Source: a virus. From it: a stretch of 46,571 nucleotides of DNA. Made by a program: the position numbers and the translations under genes. Where the stretch lies: IMG/VR virus record IMGVR_UViG_3300021513_000005, positions 1 to 46,571 of that record. The stretch is one strand, 5' to 3'. Within the stretch, counting starts at the first letter, position 1; the number at the start of each line of letters is the position of its first letter. Shown here piece by piece: positions 29,858 to 39,520 of this stretch. A model generated the notes under the pieces. It was not told the DNA's origin, ran no database searches, and saw only the letters and a program-made list of their open reading frames with translations.

Positions 29858-31486
29858 TTAATAAATTTCACATATACAAAATCCTGCGCATGTGCTTGTT
29901 CCTGGTGCTGAACTTGTGATCTGTACTTGAACACGTTTACCACCAGCTACCGTCCAGCCTGTCTCAAGATAATAATCTGTGGTAGAACACACATCCACCG
30001 AATCGGTAACATTCCGAACTTTTATTGTCATATATGTTGCTGATGGCTGCCATGTTGATCCAATTGCCCGTATATATAAAGTTTTACCACTGGGCACAAC
30101 AAAATCATAGAATGTTATAGTTGAAGTTCCCCCTATTGATGTTTGTGGTATTGAAAGAGTAAATTGTCCACCTTTCTGTCCCTTAATTCGGTGGCCATCC
30201 TGGTCAAGGTCTCCAGAGGCTTTACGGTTACCATCATTATCAGTAACATAAGTTCCCCCAGTTAATTCATCAGGAACTATCAATATATAATCTACATATT
30301 TATACCCCGTCTGACCTGCCTTCCCCATAAATATATAAACATTATCATCATCATCCCAATCCGCCTCAAAACTACCTACATATATCGTCTTATATGTCGT
30401 TGTAACAGAGCTGGTAAAATCATTATCTGCTAAAGGATAAGTTCCATCAGTACTGTTGTAAATACCCATAACGAATCCAGTAGCGCCACTCTCCATCCTA
30501 ACACGGGCATACATGTGATACTTGCGAAAACGATGCGGAAAACCGTAAGAAGTTCCTATTAAGTTCGTCCTACCTGTCCAGCCACTCACAAATCGAAATG
30601 CTGTGTCATATGTGGCAGCGGTATCTGTTACGTAATAGGTGCTCTTATCATGTATTCGTTCATTCTTTCCAGGACAAGCAAAAAATACTGGGAAAATATC
30701 TTCAAGGGGCTGATTGGATTTCAAAAGAGCATTTCCATCACCCCTTAACCACATAGCTAACTCTTGACGATCCGCCTCAGTTGCTCCACCATAATTTCCG
30801 TTGCTTACATAAAACTCAAGTTTATTATTTCTCCTCGAAGTCGAGGGAGTATGGACAATTTTAGCAGGATAATAGGGACCTGCTGCATCTTCTTCAGTTG
30901 TGTGGATTCTTAAAGCAGGTGGTTCAATCGCTACTTGACTTGATCCTGACTTGATATTGACTAAATAGTTTTCTGAAGCATAATTAACAACAAGCTTATC
31001 TACAAGTGTTGGCCCCCCACTGAATTTTGCTTTTTTACCACTCCCAATTTGTACTACAAATGTATAAGTATCGGGTTGGGGACAAACAACGTTTACGTTA
31101 ACAGCATTATAGTCTGCCTGTACAACAAGTATATTCTCATCGCTACTGTTATAAATCCGTACATCGCCCTTGCTTGAAAGCGGAAAACTCGGGTTTGGAA
31201 CATTTATGCCGAGTTTATTGGTAACGTAAGCAATATCAGTGTTTACTTCAGCACTGTATAATTGATTTGCGGTTAACCTCCGTTTGATAGATAAATTTCC
31301 GTCAAGATCACCAATTGGGATTGCATACCACTCCGTATCAGTCTTAATACACCAATAATAATAACCATCTACATATGAAATAACAGGATCGCCTATTCGC
31401 CCTTCTTTGGCCGTAGGAAAGCGCCTCATTATCTTCTTTGGCCGTTCTATTGTCAAATCCCGAAGGATTGCTAACTCACGATCCAT
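29858..31486 (-). CDS. Tail fibre or receptor-binding protein
   Basis: 542 residues, mostly beta, Asn/Thr/Gly/Tyr-rich. The C-terminal half has jelly-roll-like sequence (RFVSGWTGRTNLIGTSYGFPHRF...) and a terminal Cys-containing segment. No enzyme motif. Its position after the tail nozzle protein suits a fibre. Ribosome site AGAGGG, about ten bases before the ATG. Confidence 0.65.
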   Translation of the reverse strand: MDRELAILRDLTIERPKKIMRRFPTAKEGRIGDPVISYVDGYYYWCIKTDTEWYAIPIGDLDGNLSIKRRLTANQLYSAEVNTDIAYVTNKLGINVPNPSFPLSSKGDVRIYNSSDENILVVQADYNAVNVNVVCPQPDTYTFVVQIGSGKKAKFSGGPTLVDKLVVNYASENYLVNIKSGSSQVAIEPPALRIHTTEEDAAGPYYPAKIVHTPSTSRRNNKLEFYVSNGNYGGATEADRQELAMWLRGDGNALLKSNQPLEDIFPVFFACPGKNERIHDKSTYYVTDTAATYDTAFRFVSGWTGRTNLIGTSYGFPHRFRKYHMYARVRMESGATGFVMGIYNSTDGTYPLADNDFTSSVTTTYKTIYVGSFEADWDDDDNVYIFMGKAGQTGYKYVDYILIVPDELTGGTYVTDNDGNRKASGDLDQDGHRIKGQKGGQFTLSIPQTSIGGTSTITFYDFVVPSGKTLYIRAIGSTWQPSATYMTIKVRNVTDSVDVCSTTDYYLETGWTVAGGKRVQVQITSSAPGTSTCAGFCICEIY

Positions 31487-31488
31487 TA

Positions 31489-33615
31489 CTATTTAGCCCT
31501 CTTCTGAAAATACTCTATGGCTATCTCCCGAAGTTCAAAGTCAATAGGAGTATATAGTGTATATACTTGAACCTGTATCGTCCGCAATGTGTAAGGTATA
31601 GCTATTTTCGTTCTTGTTAACGAAGATGTAGAAGATATTGTTTTCACCGTTATAGGTGACTCCCCATCTTTAGAAATTCTTACATATAATTCTTTTCCAT
31701 CATTTTTAGCAGTAAGGTATAAATATTTTGTTCGTTTATATGTATCAAGTGACCCATCTAAAGTTAAATGTCCTGTATAAAGTGCTTGAGCAGCACTGGT
31801 TAAACCACTTGTTCCTGAGCCTGTATGATAGAAAAATTTATGCTTCGAGTCAGTCGAATCATTAATTACAAAACAGATTTCTTTTTTAGGCCCATGAAAA
31901 TAATTAAGTACTTTATATTGACCAAGAAGATCAATTAAATAACTATCTGCCCGACTTGTTATTGTTCCTGTTCTAACATGACATATACAAGTACCAGAAA
32001 TAGCACGATTCGCAGTAATATCCGCTGCATAATTGTCGTTACATATAAAATACTCATCATATAATGGATCATATATACTATATAAAGTATTCCCATCCTC
32101 AAATGCTATAAACTCATCTCTTACCTTTCTACTTAATTCAGTCAAAGTCCCATCAAGAGCCAATAACCACGCTCCTTTATTATTAGCAAACAAGACACCG
32201 TAAGGACATTGGGCGATGGCATTGACGCTGTTTGCTCCCATTGGGTAGGTTCGTTCTTTAAACCAATTTAATTCGTTAGCTGAGGAAATATTATATAAAT
32301 AAGTATGATTGGATTTAAAGACAACTACCCGAGTTCCTAACTGGGCAAGGGCAACAATAGCATCACCATCACCAGTGCCTAATTCAACATATCTATCTTC
32401 AGGAAAGCAATCAAACCAGCCCGCTGGGGATATATATAATCTATCATTGTAAACAGTGCCCATCTTTTTAACATTGCCACAAATGCAATGCCCCTGGGCA
32501 ATGATTGCTGTTTTCCATTTAATCTCTAAATCATGTTCATCACCAACAACAGGATCGGGATCACCTCCGTTAGCATAGGTATTATATAATTCATAGCCTG
32601 TTCTCGCCGAATAAGATTCAGTTAAAACCGCTCCATAATCATGTATTGGACTTATTTGCATATAATAGGGATCAAGACCTTGTTCACTCCAATTCCGAGT
32701 TGTATCACTATCGTCCGTTATTCCTGTGTTTATATCCACCCGCTTCCAAAAATAAAAGTCTCCGCCATTTAAACTCCGATAGATATTAATAGCCGAAATT
32801 CTCTCATTAATTCCATCATAAGGCCTACCAGCCGCCGTACCTGCAAGAACATTCAGTTCCAATTGAATTTTATCATTATCAGCAGTAGCAGTAATTACTT
32901 TATCACTGACCGATAATAAGCTTTCCTGTCCAGTTCCTTCACCAGTAGGAGAACCATCATATTCAAATGTAAAACCATATTGTACTGTATCTCCGCTACT
33001 TAATTCCCCACTTCCTGCCGAAATGCTATAACTAAATCCCAGCTCATATTCACCATCAGGAGTAGTATCTCCATAGTCAAGAATAGGATGCTGAATTTTT
33101 GCATTAGTGAATACTACCCCATCTAAGGTATAATTACCGCTATTATTGAATCTTTTCTTATTATCAAAGTTATAATATATTTTGGTTTCTTTAGAATGGC
33201 TGCCGCCTATTCTAACATTCCCAGACTCGACCAAAAAACTGGGTGTATCAGTTGTCAAAGAACTCCATAAAGTTTCCTCAGCACCATCCCAGCTAAAGCT
33301 TGTAAGACTGCCATACCCTATTTTAGCTTTTGTATCACTTCCACTTGTATATGTAGTGAGTATCCGCCAATTATCATCTATATCAAAAAAATCAACACAG
33401 CCTTTACAAGTATTATTAGAATGGGAAGTAATTTGAGCAACTCCCTCCCGATTGACTAATCTTCCTTCTTTAGGTCGGACATTTTGATAAACTAACCCTT
33501 CATTTGGCGCTAAATTAGTAGGATCGGTTTCAGTATTAATTCCTCCACTAAAATCCGTTATCCGATATAATTTCCTGGGATTTCTGGGATTTCGCAGCAT
33601 GTTGACTATCCACAA
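31489..33615 (-). CDS. Tail nozzle / beta-propeller protein
   Basis: About 708 residues, beta-rich. The start RITDFSGGINTETDPTNLAPNEGLVYQNV is typical of podovirus tail tubular proteins of the gp12 (nozzle) class, followed by propeller-like repeats (for example ALAQLGTRVVVFKSNHTYLYNI). It forms the tail end through which DNA leaves. The given start is TTG at 33615; the ATG at 33600 is equally possible, as no clear ribosome site is seen for either. Confidence 0.7.
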   Translation of the reverse strand: MWIVNMLRNPRNPRKLYRITDFSGGINTETDPTNLAPNEGLVYQNVRPKEGRLVNREGVAQITSHSNNTCKGCVDFFDIDDNWRILTTYTSGSDTKAKIGYGSLTSFSWDGAEETLWSSLTTDTPSFLVESGNVRIGGSHSKETKIYYNFDNKKRFNNSGNYTLDGVVFTNAKIQHPILDYGDTTPDGEYELGFSYSISAGSGELSSGDTVQYGFTFEYDGSPTGEGTGQESLLSVSDKVITATADNDKIQLELNVLAGTAAGRPYDGINERISAINIYRSLNGGDFYFWKRVDINTGITDDSDTTRNWSEQGLDPYYMQISPIHDYGAVLTESYSARTGYELYNTYANGGDPDPVVGDEHDLEIKWKTAIIAQGHCICGNVKKMGTVYNDRLYISPAGWFDCFPEDRYVELGTGDGDAIVALAQLGTRVVVFKSNHTYLYNISSANELNWFKERTYPMGANSVNAIAQCPYGVLFANNKGAWLLALDGTLTELSRKVRDEFIAFEDGNTLYSIYDPLYDEYFICNDNYAADITANRAISGTCICHVRTGTITSRADSYLIDLLGQYKVLNYFHGPKKEICFVINDSTDSKHKFFYHTGSGTSGLTSAAQALYTGHLTLDGSLDTYKRTKYLYLTAKNDGKELYVRISKDGESPITVKTISSTSSLTRTKIAIPYTLRTIQVQVYTLYTPIDFELREIAIEYFQKRAK

Positions 33616-33619
33616 TGTC

Positions 33620-34108
33620 TTAATGAAACCAAACTTCGCTTGTTACTGAAAAGGTATCTGCGGCAGCATTCTCACTTTTCCATACTAATCTAATGCCGGG
33701 ATGGACAGTATAGCCACTTAAATTGTCTAATCTATACCATTTTATTTTGCCATCTGTCCAATCCCATAAACTCACCACTACCGTCGAATCTTCACTGGCT
33801 ACCCCGTCAAGGTCTAATTTGTACAATAAAATGGTTAAACTATCGCTATCTGTGGCATGCAAGCTATCTACCTTTACTTTAACAGATGAATATCCATCAT
33901 ATTTGGTAGGCGATGTGCGGGAATTGCCACTATTGAAATAGAAATCCCTCGTTACTCTTGCATTTGCTCCTTCTAAAGTGTCAATATAAGCTACATTTCC
34001 TACCCGCCGAAGCATGTGCTGAGCTTCAGGATTATCAGTACTAACTATCCACAACAATCCCAACATAATCGCCACAAATCCCAACTTAGAAAAGATTTTC
34101 CAGAACAT
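33620..34108 (-). CDS. Virion or exported beta protein, 162 residues
   Basis: An N-terminal hydrophobic segment (residues 8-24) like a signal peptide is followed by a beta-sandwich sequence (YSSVKVKVDSLHATDSDSLTILLYKLDLDG). AAAGGAG precedes the ATG. It lies among tail genes but looks exported, so it may be a surface protein or a tail decoration. Confidence 0.6.
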   Translation of the reverse strand: MFWKIFSKLGFVAIMLGLLWIVSTDNPEAQHMLRRVGNVAYIDTLEGANARVTRDFYFNSGNSRTSPTKYDGYSSVKVKVDSLHATDSDSLTILLYKLDLDGVASEDSTVVVSLWDWTDGKIKWYRLDNLSGYTVHPGIRLVWKSENAAADTFSVTSEVWFH

Positions 34109-34127
34109 AGCTTCTCCTTTGCTTTTG

Positions 34128-34469
34128 TTAATAATCCCACTGTACTATTCGTTTCGGGCCTCCTATCTTGCTTCTCCTCGCCCTCTTTACAAAATCTTCA
34201 TACCGTGAATTATGGTACAAAGATTTGGTTGTATCGCCCTCTTGAGCAAAGATATAGGAAAGTACTTTATGAACCAACGCATAATGATAGGCAGAATTCC
34301 ACGACGGAGAATCACTATCATCGGAGAGGTCTGAATCTCGTTTGTAATAGTGGTAACGGAGTGTCCCAGCAACATCAACAGGATTTACTGCCCCATCACT
34401 TGTTACTACAACAAGCCCAATCTTATCCGCCGAAATGTAATAATAATACTCACTTGTGCTTGTAGACAT
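34128..34469 (-). CDS. Head-tail adaptor, C-terminal half (split gene)
   Basis: 113 residues starting one base after the stop of 34471-34782, with AAGGAGAG seven bases upstream. It matches the layout of the C-terminal halves of the two adaptors upstream (beta strand, then helices such as SAYHYALVHKVLSYIFAQEGD). Together the two genes total 216 residues, equal to the adaptor at 35490. The split falls between the domains. Confidence 0.6.
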   Translation of the reverse strand: MSTSTSEYYYYISADKIGLVVVTSDGAVNPVDVAGTLRYHYYKRDSDLSDDSDSPSWNSAYHYALVHKVLSYIFAQEGDTTKSLYHNSRYEDFVKRARRSKIGGPKRIVQWDY

Positions 34470-34470
34470 A

Positions 34471-34782
34471 TTAACTCTCCTTTACATGTTCCAACATATC
34501 TGACCGCACTCTACCTATCTGTACGCCATCAAAATCAGACCCAGTTCCACCGCTCGAATCCCATTCGACTCGACGGACTGCAATGCAATCATCGGCAAGA
34601 TCGTAACGTTCTTTCCCCGCCGTGGTAGTTACTTCTTTATAGCCCAAAAGAATCAACGTATCCTCACAGAACTCGTCTTTGGCTATATTTATGAGTCGAT
34701 TGAGATGGGGGGCTTGGTAACGGTCTTGTCCTAAATCTTTACAAAAAGACCGAATCTCATCTCGTAATTCTTTTAATGTCAT
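34471..34782 (-). CDS. Head-tail adaptor, N-terminal half (split gene)
   Basis: 103 residues: a helical start (LKELRDEIRSFCKDL), NRLINIAKDEFCEDTLI, as in the other adaptors' N(E/I)(G/A)Q.D segment, then beta strands. The ribosome site is weak (AAGAG). Same place and size as the N-terminal half of its paralogues. Confidence 0.6.
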   Translation of the reverse strand: MTLKELRDEIRSFCKDLGQDRYQAPHLNRLINIAKDEFCEDTLILLGYKEVTTTAGKERYDLADDCIAVRRVEWDSSGGTGSDFDGVQIGRVRSDMLEHVKES

Positions 34783-34783
34783 T

Positions 34784-35497
34784 TTATCTTACTCTTGGTG
34801 TTTGGATTCCAGCCTGTTCTTCTATCTGCATCATCTGGGTTTCAACTCCAAATGACCGCTCTATATCCCTTATTCGTGCCGAAATATCCCTATCAATATC
34901 TTCTTTCGGAGTCATAAGTCGTAATTTACCTAATGCCTTTGATAACGCTGTCATAATTACTAAATCAGCATATTCATCAGGTAAATCCATAGTATCCGAA
35001 TCACTGGTCAGCTCATCAGGTTTCCGTAAGTAGTACATGTGAAGGACGCCCTGGCTCAAGGATAGACTGGAACTAAAATAGGTATATAACTTCTCACCCC
35101 AGAAACAACAGGCGTAATCGTAATTGGAATTACCTTTAACAGCATAAACTTCTCCCAGAGTTTCCACAATAGGGATCACCTTATCTTCAATATCCGCCTG
35201 TGTATCTCCAATCACAGCATCCAGTCTGTAAATATCCGCTGGCTTTCCAGGATTCTGACTACTTAAATCGTGAGCGGTCACTGAGCCAGCCATGCTTTCA
35301 GTCAATGAAATACTGGCTGATTGCTCTCCGTACCATCTACCGATAAATGGTACAAGACGCACAAAGACGTCAAACTGAGCGATATTAATCCATTGATTCA
35401 GCTCTGGATCGGTAAACTTATCAGGAGCAACCTCATTAAGCCGAGCTCGAAGGTCGTCCCTCAAAGTCGCTCTGGTGATCGATGATAAATTAGACAT
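34784..35497 (-). CDS. Head-tail adaptor/connector, 237 residues
   Basis: Second of three tandem adaptor-like genes. N-terminal LRDDLRARLNEV and LNQWINIAQFDVFVRLV, a beta core, then helices (YADLVIMTALSKALGKL). Similar order and spacing to 35490-36140. Such proteins sit between portal and tail in P22/T7-like phages. GAGGAG precedes the ATG, which overlaps the gene before it. Confidence 0.65.
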   Translation of the reverse strand: MSNLSSITRATLRDDLRARLNEVAPDKFTDPELNQWINIAQFDVFVRLVPFIGRWYGEQSASISLTESMAGSVTAHDLSSQNPGKPADIYRLDAVIGDTQADIEDKVIPIVETLGEVYAVKGNSNYDYACCFWGEKLYTYFSSSLSLSQGVLHMYYLRKPDELTSDSDTMDLPDEYADLVIMTALSKALGKLRLMTPKEDIDRDISARIRDIERSFGVETQMMQIEEQAGIQTPRVR

Positions 35498-36140
35498 TTT
35501 CTAATCTCCTCTGTGTTGCTTGTCGATTGAGTACTGCAATATTTATAAGATAATTCTTATAAAGTAACATCGCTTGATCGAACTGTTCATCTTGTATCTT
35601 TGCCTGAATAACGGCATAATCTACTACTAAATCTTCTAAAAAAGCTGGCAATTCACATTCAGTGCCATCTGCGCTCAGCGTGTCTGGTTCACGTAAATAA
35701 GTTACCACAGCGTCTCCACCACCTACTGCGTCAGCAGTAGGATAGAAAGCTAAATTTCCATTTTGAACCGATACAATAGGATCATCAGAGGTAGGTTTTA
35801 AGAAATCACCTGCTCGGACTAATGCACTATGTGAATAAGCATCGACAATCTTACAGGGTCGGTCGGTATCAGTAGCACTTGCGGCATAACGGCAGGCAAT
35901 CAACTTAATAAATGGCTTTGATAGTGACGATAACGCAAACGTCTCATCACCAGCGTTGATATTAATACTCTCAACTTCAATCAAGTCTGGAGCTAATTGG
36001 GGATGTATTTTTCTTGCTACATCCAATTGCCCTTCATTAAGCCATTGCTGCACTTGAGTATTAGAAGGGATACTATTAGCATCAATAGTTAAGCCAAGCT
36101 TATAACCTACCTGATCTTCAAGCTCAGATCTCGTTGCCAT
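35490..36140 (-). CDS. Head-tail adaptor/connector, 216 residues
   Basis: First of the three. It shows LEDQVGYKL, QQWLNEGQLDVARKI, a beta core and C-terminal helices (DLVVDYAVIQAKIQDEQFDQAMLLYKNYL), the usual pattern of phage adaptors that bind the portal ring. AAGGAAA precedes the ATG; it overlaps the upstream gene by 17 bases. Confidence 0.68.
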   Translation of the reverse strand: MATRSELEDQVGYKLGLTIDANSIPSNTQVQQWLNEGQLDVARKIHPQLAPDLIEVESININAGDETFALSSLSKPFIKLIACRYAASATDTDRPCKIVDAYSHSALVRAGDFLKPTSDDPIVSVQNGNLAFYPTADAVGGGDAVVTYLREPDTLSADGTECELPAFLEDLVVDYAVIQAKIQDEQFDQAMLLYKNYLINIAVLNRQATQRRLENV

Positions 36141-36450
36141 TATCTATTTCCTTAATTGCTGTGATAATATCATTACGTTTCATAGTTGTTTTTAACTGAA
36201 CACCTTTTTCTTTAGCCAATTTCCGCAGTTGAATCCAGTCCAGTTGTGATAAATCGACATCATCTGTTTTCTTAACTTCCTTAACATTATTCTCAGATAC
36301 ATCTTCAATGTCGTCAGGAATTTCCCAGAATCTCGTATTGAACCATGCCGATTTTTTCAACTTCTCGATTTCAGCAGGATCGTTAGTCTCATACATTGGC
36401 CTAAATGCAATTCCCTCAATTCGCTGTGAGCGCTTTGCTAAAAATTTCAT
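36124..36450 (-). CDS. Small head protein with SAP/HeH-like C-terminus
   Basis: 108 residues from the ATG at 36450, after GAAAGGA; an earlier ATG lies in the glycosyltransferase frame. An acidic middle leads to DLSQLDWIQLRKLAKEKGVQLKTTMKRNDIITAIKE (about 70-105), a SAP/LEM-like helix-extended-loop-helix that often binds DNA or protein in phage head-completion proteins. Confidence 0.65.
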   Translation of the reverse strand: MKFLAKRSQRIEGIAFRPMYETNDPAEIEKLKKSAWFNTRFWEIPDDIEDVSENNVKEVKKTDDVDLSQLDWIQLRKLAKEKGVQLKTTMKRNDIITAIKEIDNGNEI

Positions 36451-37834
36451 TGTTAATCCTTTCGTAAATGTCCTCAAAGTTATGGTTTGTTTTTACCCAT
36501 TCTCTATATGTCTCAGGCTGCCATTCGACAGCTAAGATTCGCTTAACATCATCTAATGTCCGCCATATCCATCTCTTATCATAAATCTCATTAGCACCTA
36601 TCCAATCGTAAACCAATGGTTTGAGACCAGCAGCCATTCCTTCCAAAACCGTCACTGGACATCCTTCTCTTGCAGAAGTATTTAAGATATAGCTCTTGCC
36701 CTCAAAGAATTTATCAAGATTATATTGCCAAGGATATAAAATTACATTATCGGGCTTTTTTGTCTGGAAAAACTGAGCTATATCGGCTTCTTGAAATTTG
36801 CCAGCTACATGAAATCTATAATCTGGAAGATGAGCAGCAAGAAAGAGTAAAAGCTGAACTCCCTTTTTCCTGCTAATATAACCTGCCCACGCTATATCTT
36901 TATTCCGATTATGCTTAACTATTTTGTATTTGTTAAGCTCTACTCCGTTGGGAATAACAACTGCATTTTCTAATTTACCGAACTTGTCCTCTGCATATCG
37001 TTTTATGTGATCCGCCACAAAGAGAATCTTATCAAATGCCCTAAGGTCTATATAATCAATATACTTATCATAGACCTCATAAGCATGAATCCTTAATATC
37101 TTCTTCGCTTTGCACTTATATTTTGACGCTAATATAGCATTCTCATCAGCCCACTCACACCAGATTATTTTCGCTTGATCAGCAACTCTGGCATCAAATC
37201 TGTCTAATGTTAAAAACACAGAATGTTGCTGTTGGAGTCTCTGAGCTATTGGTGCTATGAAACTGCTATATTTAGCTAATATGTAAATATCGCCTTTATC
37301 GGTAAATTTGATTTTACCAGCACATGAGTAATCGTCATGCTTCCGATAATAGTATCCATAATGATGTGGAATAACAACAGCGTTGTCCCCACGTTTAACT
37401 GCCTCTTCCAAATATTCACGGTCAACGCCACTTTTAAGCTTCTCATTAAAGGGATACTTTAACAGGTATTCTCTCCGCCACATCCCCGTACAAGGTCGCT
37501 GTAAAGGCGCACAATATCCAGTCTTATCATCTAATGCCATCATATAGGTGGTGATACACTGTGTCCGCCTATCAGCTAAATCTTCTACATAGCTTGTGAG
37601 AGTGGACAAATAGTCTTTGGAGATATAATCATCATCTCCAAGAAAGAATACCCATTCTCCCTTTGCTTTTCTTACGGCCTCATTGAAGCATTGACCAATG
37701 GTTTTTTTGCGGGCCCGATTGTTTATAACAATCAAATCAATATCTAATGGCTGAGATTTGACACTATCTAAACATGTTTGTACCCAATCTGGATGTCTAT
37801 CCCCACGACTATCAACAACAACAACGCTAATCAT
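36416..37834 (-). CDS. Fused glycosyltransferase: GT-A (family 2) plus GT-B (family 4)
   Basis: 472 residues. The N-terminal 190 have a GT-A fold: MISVVVVDSR, CLDSVKSQ, and the nucleotide-sugar/metal motif LGDDDY (65-70). The C-terminal part (about 195-470) is GT-B: VVIPNGVELNKY near the middle, and NTSAREGCPVTVLEGMAAG (about 385-404) where family-4 enzymes bind the donor. The two enzymes together could add two sugars in turn. It lies between the capsid decoration protein and the head-completion gene in the same direction, suggesting that virion proteins are the acceptors. No ribosome site is visible before the ATG. Confidence 0.82.
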   Translation of the reverse strand: MISVVVVDSRGDRHPDWVQTCLDSVKSQPLDIDLIVINNRARKKTIGQCFNEAVRKAKGEWVFFLGDDDYISKDYLSTLTSYVEDLADRRTQCITTYMMALDDKTGYCAPLQRPCTGMWRREYLLKYPFNEKLKSGVDREYLEEAVKRGDNAVVIPHHYGYYYRKHDDYSCAGKIKFTDKGDIYILAKYSSFIAPIAQRLQQQHSVFLTLDRFDARVADQAKIIWCEWADENAILASKYKCKAKKILRIHAYEVYDKYIDYIDLRAFDKILFVADHIKRYAEDKFGKLENAVVIPNGVELNKYKIVKHNRNKDIAWAGYISRKKGVQLLLFLAAHLPDYRFHVAGKFQEADIAQFFQTKKPDNVILYPWQYNLDKFFEGKSYILNTSAREGCPVTVLEGMAAGLKPLVYDWIGANEIYDKRWIWRTLDDVKRILAVEWQPETYREWVKTNHNFEDIYERINNEIFSKALTAN

Positions 37835-37865
37835 CTCGGGCCCACAAAAAATGATTGAGATTTCA

Positions 37866-38252
37866 TTACTTCCTCACAAGAATAGTGAGGCCTATTGTAT
37901 CAGTTTTCTTCTGGACACCATCGGAGTCAATGAATATCTTGTAATACGGTGCTTCACCATAAGCGGATACATCATAAAACGCAGCAGCGACTTTATTATC
38001 AATACTGGTAATCAAATCATCTTTCAATAGCGCATAAGTACCATCAGAAGTTGAAGCAACCTTAATCGCAACATCAGCATCAGAACTCAGATTAGTAGCA
38101 CCAGTATTGGCTAATATAACAAAGTCTGTTCCTGGAGGAATGAAATCAATCGCAGAACTTGTTAGATCTTGTCCCGCTGCGTCTGAAGTTTCCACAGTAA
38201 GAGTTTCAGTATAGACTCCATAATGTCCTTCAGTTGTTCCAGTCCAAGCCAT
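37866..38252 (-). CDS. Capsid decoration or head-associated protein
   Basis: 128 residues, beta-rich and Thr/Ser/Asp-rich, directly downstream of the major capsid gene. Composition and place suggest a capsid-stabilising or decorating protein exposed on the surface, and a possible target of the glycosyltransferase. AAGGAG precedes the ATG. Confidence 0.6.
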   Translation of the reverse strand: MAWTGTTEGHYGVYTETLTVETSDAAGQDLTSSAIDFIPPGTDFVILANTGATNLSSDADVAIKVASTSDGTYALLKDDLITSIDNKVAAAFYDVSAYGEAPYYKIFIDSDGVQKKTDTIGLTILVRK

Positions 38253-38277
38253 AGCTATTTCTCCTTAAATTAATTTT

Positions 38278-38293
38278 ATGGGGACGTCCCCAT
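38278..38293. repeat. Palindrome between major capsid and decoration genes
   Basis: ATGGGGACGTCCCCAT, a perfect 16-bp palindrome. In the minus-strand RNA GGGGAUGUC also pairs with GACGUCCCC (nine pairs, one U-G), so two alternative hairpins exist. No T-run follows. Possibly an RNA processing or stability site. Confidence 0.45.
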
Positions 38294-38318
38294 TTAGGAG
38301 ACATCCCCTATTTTCCTA

Positions 38319-39520
38319 TTATTTGAATTCAAACAAACCGTGAGTTTCAATTAAAGTCATACCCAAACCGAGATCGGATAGGTATTGCTCTTTAATTCCA
38401 TCACGGTCGTTCTCTTGAATGTTGGTCTGATAAACAGTTGGACGATATTGGACTAACTGAATATTAGCTGGGTCTACTACCAACATCGTATCAGCATAAG
38501 GCCCACGCAGTAAGGGATTCCATACTAATTCCAGACGTCCAAATGGATGGATCAAAGTCCGAACATCAACTCCAAACTGTTTAGTCGCTTCGGGATTGGC
38601 TTCCAACTTTAAACCGCTGTTATACAAGAAACCACCAGAAGCAGTGGCCTTGGAGAAGAATGCCAATGCGGAACTACCGATGAAGCCATATTTAACCCTT
38701 TCCATATTGACATACTGATACAATGCTTCCATATCATCTACAAAAGCATCGTAATCATAAGTCGCCTTGGTAACCGAGAAGTAATTCTCTTCGGAAGTTC
38801 CGTAATCACGAATAGCAGTGATCGCACCAAGAGTTGTACGAACTGGCTTAGAATCCTCATCTGTAACTGTGTTAGCTGGAGCACTCTGGCCATTTCGACG
38901 CTTACCAAAAAGTAAACTACGTTCGATCTGTACCTTGTGCTCTTTCATAGCCTCAGCTCTCAAAAATGCCAACTCATTAGAGTAACCTCTTAAAGCAGCC
39001 CTACGAAGTGATTCAGAAATCTCAACAGCAGTCTTATGGGTCTGGCATGAATTCCACACAACTTCCAGTTCTGTTTGTGCAGACTCGGGGCTACGGCTAC
39101 CTTCACCCATTGCCGAACCGATGACGTAAATCTCATCACCATCAGCAATATTAGTTGGCGAAGATTGAAGAGCTTTGACCTTGATACTTTGCTGGTCAAT
39201 TACTTTGGTAATAACGCCAACAGCATTAATTACCGAAGTATCAGCAGCATCACGGAATTCTAAAACCAACCCAACTCGCAAATAATTAACATCATCACTG
39301 CCACCTTTGGTTTTCTCTACGGTTAAGTCGGAAATAACCCCACTTGACCACGTACCAGTACCCCCAGCATAGAATTTGAACCCATCAAGCCATTGACTGC
39401 GGTGTTCGAATAGTTTGAAGTCAGGGTCTGGGGTACTGATAACTTTTAATTTCGACACAAATGTCGTAAATGGTGCAACCGTTGGGAATAACTCCGATAC
39501 GGTTTTCGGCTTAATATACG
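38319..39520 (-). CDS. Major capsid protein, exon 2
   Basis: From the inferred 3' splice site the frame reads YIKPKTVSELFPTVAPFTTFVSKL and continues without a stop for 400 residues to TAA at 38319. A naive call would start at the GTG at 39458 and lose the N-terminal segment. The sequence resembles HK97-fold podovirus coats: an N-arm, a helix (SAQTELEVVWNSCQTHKTAVEISESLRRAA), and a C-terminal region with RLELVWNPLLRGPYADTMLVVDPANIQLVQYRP. Exon 1 (61 bases) and exon 2 add up to 420 residues. Confidence 0.85.

Noticed and set aside
31435-31470. Promoter-like TTGACA-N17-GATAAT on the minus strand within the fibre gene
   Set aside because: It falls in conserved-looking coding sequence at the start of the fibre gene with no need for a promoter; likely chance.
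38319-39458. Major capsid gene starting at GTG 39458
   Set aside because: Coat-like sequence continues upstream of this GTG to the intron boundary, and no ribosome site precedes it; the true start is in exon 1 at 40674.
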